32,778 bases of DNA from positions 1-32,778 of IMG/VR virus record IMGVR_UViG_3300025151_000162; one strand, 5' to 3'. How positions within the stretch are numbered: the stretch's first letter is position 1; every line of letters starts with the position of its first letter. Under the pieces are notes generated by a model that worked only from the letters and a program-made list of their open reading frames with translations, had not been told where the DNA came from and did no database searches. Origin of the DNA: a virus. Of the stretch, positions 6,033-11,018 are shown in pieces. A program made the translations under genes and the position numbers.

Positions 6033-6296
6033 ATGAAAACAGTCACACTCAAGCGTAGCGAGTGGGAGTGCTATATTGACACTCCCGACGCTGTTATTGA
6101 CACTGTGAACACTTTTTTCACTTTACTTCTTGCCGACAATGATGATGCAGTCAACGCTCAAAGTGTGATGTATCGTTATTTGAAAGCATATCAAGAATGG
6201 GGTTTTTGTGATAGTGAGTGCAACGAAGTTGTGACTCGTACTATCAACAAACATTATGGAACTTCATTAGACCGTTGGGCATGTTTAGCGTTCTGA
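6033..6296 (+). CDS. Small hypothetical protein
   Basis: The 87-residue protein begins MKTVTLKRSEWECYIDTPDA and ends with a Cys/Trp-containing WACLAF. A central hydrophobic stretch, VNTFFTLLLA (residues 25-34), is too short for a membrane span and probably forms a core helix. The start sits behind element copy 8 at the usual distance and has no Shine-Dalgarno sequence (leader ACCATTCATCTC). A short T-rich stretch follows. No family recognised. Confidence 0.75.
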   Translation: MKTVTLKRSEWECYIDTPDAVIDTVNTFFTLLLADNDDAVNAQSVMYRYLKAYQEWGFCDSECNEVVTRTINKHYGTSLDRWACLAF

Positions 6297-6322
6297 CGCT
6301 TTACATAGTCCTTCTTTTTTTT
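6286..6322 (+). terminator. Possible weak terminator
   Basis: A short stem AGCGT/ACGCT spans the stop codon of the 6033 gene. About 11 bases later there is a run of eight T residues at 6314-6322. The gap between stem and T-run makes termination doubtful. Confidence 0.35.
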
Positions 6323-6332
6323 GTCCTTTAAA

Positions 6333-6368
6333 GTTACTCACCTCTAAACTGTTCTATTATTGTCCGCA
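6333..6368 (+). promoter_or_regulatory. Repeated promoter-like element, copy 9
   Basis: GTTACTCACCTCTAAACTGT then TCTATTATTGT, 47 bases before the ATG at 6380. The -10-like box TATTAT is at 6355-6360. Confidence 0.68.
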
Positions 6369-6379
6369 CCACTTCTGTC

Positions 6380-6619
6380 ATGAACACAACTATTCTACTT
6401 TGTGAAGAACTTGGTTGTGCCTATTCAATAGATTCTGAAGGCACAATGTATTATTCACCTCTTGAGAATAATTCCTGGACACTTGAAACTGATGACTGGT
6501 CAGAAGTAGATTTTATGAGTCTTTTAGGTGAAGAACAATACATTCAAGATACGGTGAATAAGTGTCATGAACAACTCATCACTATGATGAAGTCAGTGGG
6601 GGAGTATTACCAGAAATAA
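6380..6619 (+). CDS. Small acidic hypothetical protein
   Basis: The 79-residue protein begins MNTTILLCEELGCAYSIDSE and has a beta-rich first half (SEGTMYYSPLENNSWTLE), an acidic middle and a helical C-terminal end. It is net acidic with no membrane segment. It is a single-gene unit between element copies 9 and 10; the stop is 2 bases before copy 10. Not a recognised family. Confidence 0.75.
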   Translation: MNTTILLCEELGCAYSIDSEGTMYYSPLENNSWTLETDDWSEVDFMSLLGEEQYIQDTVNKCHEQLITMMKSVGEYYQK

Positions 6620-6621
6620 AA

Positions 6622-6657
6622 GTTACTCACCTTTAAACTGTTCTAATAACGTACCGC
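6622..6657 (+). promoter_or_regulatory. Repeated promoter-like element, copy 10
   Basis: GTTACTCACCTTTAAACTGT then TCTAATAACGTACCGC, 49 bases before the ATG at 6671. The -10-like box is TAATAA at 6644-6649. Confidence 0.66.
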
Positions 6658-6670
6658 ACTTCTTCATCTT

Positions 6671-6937
6671 ATGCAAGTCACTAACTCTGCTGTCATTGTT
6701 GACTATTTCCCCGAAGCATTTGTTGCCGAGTCTGATGACATCAAAGGGATGAAAGTTACCATCCGACGTTTCATCAAACGAGTGCATTTCCGCGCTAATG
6801 GTATGAAGTCTTATAGCGTAGTTAAAGCTACTGATGCGAAATATGATTGGAGTGCTCGTATCAACAACGGTTCACAAGTTACTGGTTTCAATACAGACAA
6901 AATGCCACAATCTGAGTATATGCCGATGATGTGCTGA
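6671..6937 (+). CDS. Small hypothetical protein
   Basis: The 88-residue protein begins MQVTNSAVIVDYFPEAFVAE, with a basic central part (KVTIRRFIKRVHFRANG, about residues 28-44) and a C-terminal QVTGFNTDKMPQSEYMPMMC. The alternation of charged and hydrophobic residues suggests a small beta-rich fold. It sits behind element copy 10 at the standard distance. The next gene, 46 bases downstream, has no element and may share this transcript. No recognised function. Confidence 0.75.
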   Translation: MQVTNSAVIVDYFPEAFVAESDDIKGMKVTIRRFIKRVHFRANGMKSYSVVKATDAKYDWSARINNGSQVTGFNTDKMPQSEYMPMMC

Positions 6938-6983
6938 TGCTATATTTCTTGTCCGTTATTGTTATTATTGTTTCTCTATTATC

Positions 6984-7181
6984 ATGACTGAAACCAAAGA
7001 CAACATCATCAACCGCGATGAACTTCAAGCATCATATATCAACCAAGTTTTGGATGATATGGACATCAAAGATATGATGGCGATTCTTTATGATTATATG
7101 GACGTTGAGTTTGATAAGTATTCAGTTGATGAATTGATAGAAGAAGTTGAAGAGTATTATCCACATCTTTTGGAGGAATAA
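6984..7181 (+). CDS. Small acidic hypothetical protein
   Basis: The 65-residue protein is one of the most acidic in the window, with long helical stretches such as VLDDMDIKDMMAILYDYMDV and a C-terminal ELIEEVEEYYPHLLEE. It has no own copy of the repeated element; the 46-base gap before it is T-rich (TTATTGTTATTATTG), so it is probably read from the 6671 transcript. The acidic, helical character would suit a protein-binding or DNA-mimic role, but this is inference. Element copy 11 starts 2 bases after its stop. Confidence 0.73.
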   Translation: MTETKDNIINRDELQASYINQVLDDMDIKDMMAILYDYMDVEFDKYSVDELIEEVEEYYPHLLEE

Positions 7182-7182
7182 A

Positions 7183-7211
7183 GTTACTCACCTTGAAAGT
7201 GTTGTAGTTGT
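7183..7211 (+). promoter_or_regulatory. Repeated promoter-like element, copy 11 (fused to start codon)
   Basis: GTTACTCACCTTGAAAGTGT then TGTAGTTGT, with the ATG at element position 30 (7212). This is the third case of a start codon embedded at the same position. Confidence 0.62.
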
Positions 7212-7454
7212 ATGAATGACACTATGAAAAACAAAATGACTTTCCGCTATGCACTTTCTGTTCTTGAGGAACAATTTGACTCCACATATCGTGGCATTGC
7301 AACTGTTAAAGAAATGACAACAGATTTACAATCTGCCATTGCATTTGAGGGTGAAAAACCCGAGACTGTTTATCATCGGTTTGAGACTAAAGTTGGTCCG
7401 AATCGTATTGTTAAAGAGGATCAAGTTATTGCACTTGCACAACATTATGTTTAA
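7212..7454 (+). CDS. Small hypothetical protein
   Basis: The 80-residue protein begins MNDTMKNKMTFRYALSVLEE at the ATG fused to element copy 11. In-frame ATGs at 7224 and 7236 (residues 5 and 9) are possible true starts, and a leader would exist for them. The segment YRGIATVKEMTTDLQSAI reads as a helix, followed by a more extended C-terminal half. No motif or membrane segment. A short AT-rich inverted repeat (TTAAGA...TCTTAA, 7451-7470) follows the stop and could weakly terminate. Confidence 0.72.
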   Translation: MNDTMKNKMTFRYALSVLEEQFDSTYRGIATVKEMTTDLQSAIAFEGEKPETVYHRFETKVGPNRIVKEDQVIALAQHYV

Positions 7455-7507
7455 GATTTTCACGTCTTAAAAGTTACACATAAAACTCTTATTCTCATCG
7501 AATAAAA

Positions 7508-7543
7508 GTTACTCACCTCCAAAGTGTTCCAATAACGTAAGCA
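7508..7543 (+). promoter_or_regulatory. Repeated promoter-like element, copy 12
   Basis: GTTACTCACCTCCAAAGTGT then TCCAATAACGTAAGCA, 48 bases before the ATG at 7556. About 35 bases upstream, AAAAGTTACACA (7470-7481) looks like a decayed first half of another copy. Confidence 0.68.
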
Positions 7544-7555
7544 ACCATTCATCTC

Positions 7556-8032
7556 ATGCTCAAAGGTCAAGAACTCCTCAACGCAGTTTCACTCTACACT
7601 CAACAAGGAATGTCCCGAGTTGATATGTGCCGCGCCTGTGGTTATGAAGTAGATGGAAAGGCAAAGTTCACTGCTTTTTATGAGTCTATTATGGAAGCAA
7701 AAGGTATCACAACCGCTGCCGTTGCTGAACAACAAGACGAAGTAATTGCAGAGGATACTAACAACCAAGAGACTATCAATGAACTCTTGGAAGACTATCC
7801 CGCTGCTGCTATTGAGGAGTTTATTGAATACTTCGGTGAAGGTAGTATTGACTCCTTTACTGATGCTTACCAAGGTCAAATGTCAGGTGCAGAGTTTGCA
7901 GAACAACTCACTACTGATTGTTACTGTCTCGACATTCCTGCCTTCCTTTGTATTGACTGGGAAGCAACCTGGAATGAACTCTCCCATGACTATGTTGACC
8001 TCGGAGGTTACATCTTCTGCTGTAACTTCTGA
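7556..8032 (+). CDS. ArdA-like antirestriction protein with cyanobacterial AbrB-like N-terminus
   Basis: The 158-residue protein joins two recognisable parts. Residues 1-51 (MLKGQELLNAV..., CRACGY at 25-30, FTAFYESIMEAKGI at 38-51) match the N-terminal region of cyanobacterial AbrB-like regulators, whose usual start is LTGKALL...ACGY...FYEALLEAKG. A Gln/Glu/Asp-rich linker follows. Residues about 78-158 (FTDAYQGQMSGAEFAEQL at 101-118, LDIPAFLCIDWEATWNEL at 125-142, GGYIF near the end) match the C-terminal part of ArdA antirestriction proteins, acidic DNA mimics that inhibit type I restriction enzymes. The usual ArdA N-terminal domain and the AbrB DNA-binding half are both missing. It is followed by a strong terminator. 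Role in blocking host restriction is inferred from the family. Confidence 0.85.
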   Translation: MLKGQELLNAVSLYTQQGMSRVDMCRACGYEVDGKAKFTAFYESIMEAKGITTAAVAEQQDEVIAEDTNNQETINELLEDYPAAAIEEFIEYFGEGSIDSFTDAYQGQMSGAEFAEQLTTDCYCLDIPAFLCIDWEATWNELSHDYVDLGGYIFCCNF

Positions 8033-8052
8033 TAGGTAGTAAACACTCTAAA

Positions 8053-8096
8053 AGCAGTCCTTTTGTGCCATTATACATAAGGATTGCTCTTTTTTT
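8053..8096 (+). terminator. Rho-independent terminator
   Basis: A 10-pair stem AGCAGTCCTT / AAGGATTGCT (8053-8062 with 8079-8088, one G-T pair) carries a 16-base loop. It is followed by CTTTTTTT. It closes the small-gene island behind the ArdA-like gene. Confidence 0.88.
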
Positions 8097-8210
8097 ATAT
8101 TAAAAAAGGTTTTTTAAATGTATTTTGATTGTTTGTATCGAGTCTAACATTATGAAGAAGAAGTTACTTAAGAGGGTATCTGAAGGGTCTCTAGAGTATC
8201 TTCCGAGGTA

Positions 8211-8265
8211 CTTTATGCCTCTCTAAATGTCTCTTATGCCTGCCACTTTATGTCTCTCTAAATGT
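8211..8265. repeat. 20-base direct repeat pair
   Basis: CTTTATGCCTCTCTAAATGT at 8211-8230 recurs at 8246-8265 with a single change (C to T at the eighth base). The start-to-start distance is 35 bases. CTCTTATGCC between them is a partial third copy. Confidence 0.8.
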
Positions 8266-8363
8266 GTCAGTACCTTGTGATCTTAGCCCGCACTCTATCA
8301 CAAGAGCACAGAAATGTCAAGCACCCGCTCATAAGTTTTCCCGGGACTTGACACGCAAAAAAC

Positions 8364-8416
8364 ATAAGCGTCCCTCATAAATAGCGGTTATGAGGTTGAC
8401 ATATAGAGACGCTTAT
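8364..8416. repeat. Nested inverted repeats around a -35 box
   Basis: Outer arms ATAAGCGTC (8364-8372) and GACGCTTAT (8408-8416) pair perfectly. Inside them CCTCATAA (8373-8380) and TTATGAGG (8388-8395) pair around a 7-base loop. The only unpaired interior stretch is 8396-8407, which begins with the TTGACA -35 box. Confidence 0.8.
8376..8383 (+). promoter_or_regulatory. Possible late promoter (CATAAATA)
   Basis: CATAAATA matches the NATAAATA late pattern and lies 70 bases before the 8454 gene, farther than the other late promoters here. It overlaps the inner hairpin. It may be coincidental. Confidence 0.3.
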
Positions 8417-8424
8417 TCTACACT
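8396..8424 (+). promoter_or_regulatory. Sigma-70-like promoter
   Basis: TTGACA at 8396-8401, a 17-base spacer, and TACACT at 8419-8424 (4 of 6 matches to TATAAT). This gives a predicted start near 8431, about 20 bases before the ATG at 8454. It is likely used by host polymerase early after infection. Confidence 0.7.
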
Positions 8425-8453
8425 GTAACAGTCTTCACACCACTCGGAGAATC

Positions 8454-8627
8454 ATGCCTGCTATCTATCAACAAGCACAGAAGCAACGTTATCGCATCAC
8501 CTTGGATATTGAGGCATTGGGAGATTTCGACCCCCATAATATCAACTGGGAAAGGTTGTTCCAACTTGAAGGTTCTGAGAGGTGTGATGCTTATGTGGAG
8601 GACCTGAGTACACCTGACACCTGGTGA
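8454..8627 (+). CDS. Small conserved-type hypothetical protein
   Basis: The 57-residue protein (MPAIYQQAQKQRYRITLDIE ... TPDTW) starts at the ATG at 8454 behind a sigma-70-like promoter. It holds a beta-like RYRITLDIEAL followed by DFDPHNINWERLFQLEG and an acidic end. I associate this pattern with small unnamed cyanophage proteins, but I cannot give a function. No membrane segment or catalytic residues. Copy 13 of the repeated element follows after 15 bases. Confidence 0.72.
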   Translation: MPAIYQQAQKQRYRITLDIEALGDFDPHNINWERLFQLEGSERCDAYVEDLSTPDTW

Positions 8628-8642
8628 TTATAGTGCTTCATT

Positions 8643-8678
8643 ATTACTCACCTTGAAAGTGTCCTTATAGTGTAAGGG
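8643..8678 (+). promoter_or_regulatory. Repeated promoter-like element, copy 13
   Basis: ATTACTCACCTTGAAAGTGT then CCTTATAGTGTAAGGG, 53 bases before the ATG at 8696. This copy lies outside the main island, beyond the terminator at 8053. Confidence 0.68.
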
Positions 8679-8695
8679 TCACACATTTCCACGTC

Positions 8696-9040
8696 ATGAA
8701 CACCGCCACCAACCTGGTTAGTATCATTGAAGACCTCGAATCTTTGGGTGTTACTCCCAAGGTGAAAAAACTGAAAAGCACTATCAAAAAGACCCGTAAG
8801 TCTGCACTGGGTAAGACTAACAGCAGTGGCAAGAATGCACTAGGTACACATGACACCAGTAAAGGATCTTATGTGGGCAGTGGTGACATCTCGATCGGTT
8901 CTGGTCGTATGGGTACACTCAACCCCGTGAATTCTTTGGGTCGTCAGTATACTGGTGATAAGGCAAAGGTCGCCGCTATCTATAAGCAACAGGTCGCCGC
9001 TGATCGTAAGGCAGCAGCACTTGATCGCCTCGCTGCTTGA
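8696..9040 (+). CDS. Basic, Gly/Ser-rich hypothetical protein
   Basis: The 114-residue protein has a short helical start (NLVSIIEDLESLGVTPKVKK), then a basic low-complexity middle rich in Lys, Thr, Ser and Gly, including a YVGSGDISIGSGRMGTLNP stretch at about residues 59-77. An Ala/Lys/Arg-rich helical tail ends it. Net charge is clearly positive. It lacks the capsid-targeting start of the 2330 protein and uses the early-type element, so a head protein is unlikely; nucleic acid binding is possible but unproven. The usual leader (ATTTCCACGTC) has no Shine-Dalgarno sequence. Confidence 0.72.
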   Translation: MNTATNLVSIIEDLESLGVTPKVKKLKSTIKKTRKSALGKTNSSGKNALGTHDTSKGSYVGSGDISIGSGRMGTLNPVNSLGRQYTGDKAKVAAIYKQQVAADRKAAALDRLAA

Positions 9041-9044
9041 TACA

Positions 9045-9113
9045 AACTGGGCAGCACAGTAAGTGTTATAAGTCCCAGTTATTACACTCCGTTCATTAAC
9101 ACTCTCTTTTTTT
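9045..9113 (+). terminator. Overlapping hairpins with T-run, possible attenuator
   Basis: AACTGGG (9045-9051) pairs with CCCAGTT (9074-9080). Separately AGTGTTA (9062-9068) pairs with TAACACT (9097-9103), followed by CTCTTTTTTT. The stems interleave, so they either compete or form a pseudoknot. The T-run ends 3 bases before the next ATG. Confidence 0.45.
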
Positions 9114-9116
9114 ATT

Positions 9117-9251
9117 ATGTCCCGCGAAGTTGCACTTGGTATGCTGCGAGTTGGTAACACTGGTGATGATATTCTTCAGATCCTTGATGTTATCGTAGCA
9201 GATATTGAGTCTGAGAAAACTGTGAATGAGATTGCAGACATTCTGTTCTGA
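9117..9251 (+). CDS. Very small hypothetical protein
   Basis: A 44-residue ORF starts at the ATG at 9117, just after the T-run of the overlapping hairpins, and ends at TGA 9249-9251. The product (MSREVALGMLRVGNTGDDIL...) looks like a compact helical protein with regular hydrophobic spacing (ILQILDVIVADIES). Codon use fits the neighbouring small genes. The hairpin directly before it suggests that its expression may be set by partial read-through. Family not recognised. Confidence 0.62.
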   Translation: MSREVALGMLRVGNTGDDILQILDVIVADIESEKTVNEIADILF

Positions 9252-9276
9252 GTGACACTTATGAGGGGCACGGTGG

Positions 9277-9306
9277 TTGACACTTTGTCCCTTTATGTGT
9301 TATGAT
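9277..9306 (+). promoter_or_regulatory. Strong sigma-70-like promoter
   Basis: TTGACA at 9277-9282, an 18-base spacer, and TATGAT at 9301-9306 (5 of 6 matches). The start would be near 9313, leaving a long leader of about 200 bases before the ATG at 9515. Confidence 0.72.
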
Positions 9307-9514
9307 GGCAGTATTCGTATTCGGCAGTTATTGTGCCCTTATGTGTTAACGTGCGGGGCGCGTAACGGGGGGCGTTATAAAAACCCATAACTACCCTAAC
9401 CTACAGAGGTGACAAAACGCGAGCTCTATTTCATTCTCATAAAAAATTCCCGGGCAGATATATAAAACATGAAAGGGTTTTATAGTGAAGCAAATTATTT
9501 CCGGAGAAAATTTT
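9307..9514. other. Long leader / non-coding region before the cupin gene
   Basis: About 200 bases without a convincing gene. It holds a locally G-rich stretch with a small hairpin (TAACG/CGTTA, 9363-9367 with 9373-9377, five-G loop). It also holds a CTCATAA heptamer followed by TTCCCGGG (9436-9454), resembling 8328-8345. A 26-codon ORF at 9469 overlaps the cupin start and is not supported. Confidence 0.5.
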
Positions 9515-9853
9515 ATGAGTCAGGAGACCCGTCCATGGGGGTGGTATGAGACATTTATAGAGGAGGTAGGGTATAAGGTCAAGCGTATCACAGTAGTTGC
9601 GGAGCAGAGTATATCATTACAGTATCATAACCACAGAGAGGAGCACTGGACTATTGTTGATGGTGAGGGGTATATAACTATTGAAGGTGTTGAATATTAT
9701 GGAAAGGTTGGTGATAGTTTCCATATCAAGACTGGGGAGGTACATCGAATACGTGGAGGAGAGAGGGGAGTTATATTTGTAGAGGTACAGATAGGAGATA
9801 AATGTGAGGAGAAGGACATTGTAAGACTGGAGGATGAGTATGGTAGAAACTAA
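9515..9853 (+). CDS. Mannose-6-phosphate isomerase-type cupin
   Basis: The 112-residue protein matches the cupin domain found as the C-terminal part of type II phosphomannose isomerase / mannose-1-phosphate guanylyltransferase enzymes. RPWGWYETF opens the domain, SLQYHNHREEHW (34-45) is the first cupin motif with metal-binding His38, His40 and Glu43, KTGEVHRI (72-79) is the second with His77, and the end DIVRLEDEYGR is typical. It would interconvert fructose-6-phosphate and mannose-6-phosphate, supplying mannose for glycans; the glycosyltransferase two genes on would fit. The ATG at 9515 has a GGAG Shine-Dalgarno 8 bases upstream, unusual here; a GTG at 9485 is less likely. Codons (AGA, GGA, ATA, GGG) differ from the genes upstream. 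Confidence 0.85.
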   Translation: MSQETRPWGWYETFIEEVGYKVKRITVVAEQSISLQYHNHREEHWTIVDGEGYITIEGVEYYGKVGDSFHIKTGEVHRIRGGERGVIFVEVQIGDKCEEKDIVRLEDEYGRN

Positions 9854-10031
9854 GATGTATCACATTTATGCAAAAGATAAGTGTTTATATCACTGTGTAG
9901 ATGAGGAAGAGTTCAAGACTACTTGGGAGTCATTAAAGGGTATGGTAGGACTTATGAAGACTGACTATACGTTAGATGACTTAAGTTATGAGGAGTTAAC
10001 CGTACAGAAAGGTGATGAACCTTCTTATTGA
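9840..10031 (+). CDS. Small conserved-type hypothetical protein
   Basis: The 63-residue product begins MVETKMYHIYAKDKCLYHCV and overlaps the end of the cupin gene by 14 bases. The ATG at 9840 is preferred because GGAGG lies 6 bases before it; ATGs at 9834 and 9855 are alternatives. The protein ends with TDYTLDDLSYEELTVQKGDE and is net acidic, with no membrane segment. The overlap and shared codon bias with the cupin gene suggest one transcript and possibly one origin. I associate the YHIYAKDKCLYH pattern with unnamed cyanophage proteins; no function known. Confidence 0.75.
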   Translation: MVETKMYHIYAKDKCLYHCVDEEEFKTTWESLKGMVGLMKTDYTLDDLSYEELTVQKGDEPSY

Positions 10032-10077
10032 CAACTAATACATAATAGGATAAAATTGAGTTGAGTTTACAAGACTT

Positions 10078-10848
10078 ATGGCAAAAGGATTCACAGTAAA
10101 AGCAGCAGCACCAAAGAAGAAAGAGAAAGTTGACTTTGATTATGATGCTATCAAAGCACGTATGAAAGGAAAGCAGATTGTATTTTGTTTACCAGGAAGA
10201 GGATGTAGTTTTATCTTCTTGAAAGCATTTGTACAACTGTGCTTTGACTTAGTACAGAATGGTATGGGTATTCAGATTAGTCAAGACTATTCGTCAATGG
10301 TTAACTTTGCGAGGTGTAAGGTACTTGGAGCAAATGTATTGCGTGGTCCAGGTCAGATTCCATGGGATGGGAAGTTAAAGTATGACTATCAACTTTGGAT
10401 TGACTCGGATATTGTCTTTGACACAAATAAGTTCTGGCAACTGTGTGATATGGCACTGAATGAAGAGGGCGAGGAGAAGGAGATTGTCGCAGGATGGTAT
10501 GCCACAGAAGATGGGCACACGACCTCAGTAGCACATTGGTTAGAAGAAGATGACTTCCGCAAGAATGGTGGAGTCATGAACCATGAGACTGTAGAGAGTA
10601 TTCAACGTCGTAAGAAGCCATTCACTGTAGACTACACTGGGTTTGGTTGGGTTATGATTAAGAATGGAGTTTTTGAGAACTTAGAGTATCCTTGGTTTGC
10701 TCCTAAGATGCAAGTCTTTGAGTCTGGTAAAGTACAGGATATGTGTGGAGAGGATGTATCCTTCTGTCTTGATGCAAAGGAAGAAGGTTTTGAAATCTGG
10801 TGCGATCCTCGCATTCGCGTTGGACATGAAAAAACTCGTGTTATCTGA
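10078..10848 (+). CDS. GT-A-like glycosyltransferase
   Basis: This 256-residue protein has features of GT-A-fold glycosyltransferases, which pass a sugar from a nucleotide-sugar to an acceptor with the help of a metal ion. KQIVFCLPGRGCSFIFLKAF (32-51) fits the start of the fold, LWIDSDIVF (106-114) contains the DxD-like motif (Asp109, Asp111) for metal and nucleotide binding, and CGEDVSFCLDAKEEGFEIW (223-241) followed by VGHEKT resembles the C-terminal catalytic acid region. The Lys-rich first 18 residues may be flexible. It probably decorates a phage or host surface molecule; substrate unknown. The next small gene overlaps its stop (ATGA). A cupin for mannose-phosphate metabolism lies upstream, which may be related. 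Confidence 0.82.
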   Translation: MAKGFTVKAAAPKKKEKVDFDYDAIKARMKGKQIVFCLPGRGCSFIFLKAFVQLCFDLVQNGMGIQISQDYSSMVNFARCKVLGANVLRGPGQIPWDGKLKYDYQLWIDSDIVFDTNKFWQLCDMALNEEGEEKEIVAGWYATEDGHTTSVAHWLEEDDFRKNGGVMNHETVESIQRRKKPFTVDYTGFGWVMIKNGVFENLEYPWFAPKMQVFESGKVQDMCGEDVSFCLDAKEEGFEIWCDPRIRVGHEKTRVI

Positions 10849-11018
10849 TGAAATATAATATTCTTTATAAAGGTGAGAGGTTGCATAGCGACCTCTCGTT
10901 GGATGAATGCTTAGACATTATGACTGATATGTCACTTGACTTTTATGAAGATGGCACTTATGATCCTAATGAAATTAAACTAGAGGTAATAAAAAATGGC
11001 AATGATGAAGCAGGGTAA
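10848..11018 (+). CDS. Very small hypothetical protein
   Basis: A 56-residue ORF starts at the ATG at 10848, overlapping the glycosyltransferase stop, and ends at TAA 11016-11018. It begins with a beta-like KYNILYKGERLH, followed by an acidic helical DLSLDECLDIMTDMSLDFYE. Its end overlaps the next small gene by 23 bases in another frame. The chain of overlaps argues for a real, coupled gene. Function unknown. Confidence 0.7.
   Translation: MKYNILYKGERLHSDLSLDECLDIMTDMSLDFYEDGTYDPNEIKLEVIKNGNDEAG

Larger units (their letters stand above)
8097..8453. other. Long non-coding region with repeats and promoters
   Basis: About 360 bases carry no convincing gene. A 24-codon ORF at 8152-8226 (MKKKLLKRVSEGSLEYLPRY...) has no support. 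The region holds a 20-base direct repeat at 8211 and 8246, an inverted repeat TGTCAAG/CTTGACA (8315-8321 with 8347-8353), a CCCGGG palindrome at 8340-8345, nested inverted repeats at 8364-8416 and a sigma-70-like promoter at 8396-8424. This density suggests a control region between two gene blocks. Confidence 0.6.

Noticed and set aside
8152-8226. 24-codon ORF beginning MKKKLLKRVSEG
   Set aside because: Too short, no promoter or ribosome site, and it runs into the direct repeat; at most a gene remnant.
8292-8320. Minus-strand sigma-70-like promoter (TTGACA at 8320-8315, TAGAGT at 8297-8292, 17-base spacer)
   Set aside because: No minus-strand gene lies downstream; the -35 is one arm of an inverted repeat, so it could be chance, although an antisense RNA cannot be excluded.
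9302-9349. 15-codon ORF and a 26-codon ORF at 9469 in the cupin leader
   Set aside because: Both are very short with no ribosome site; a regulatory leader peptide is possible but not supported.
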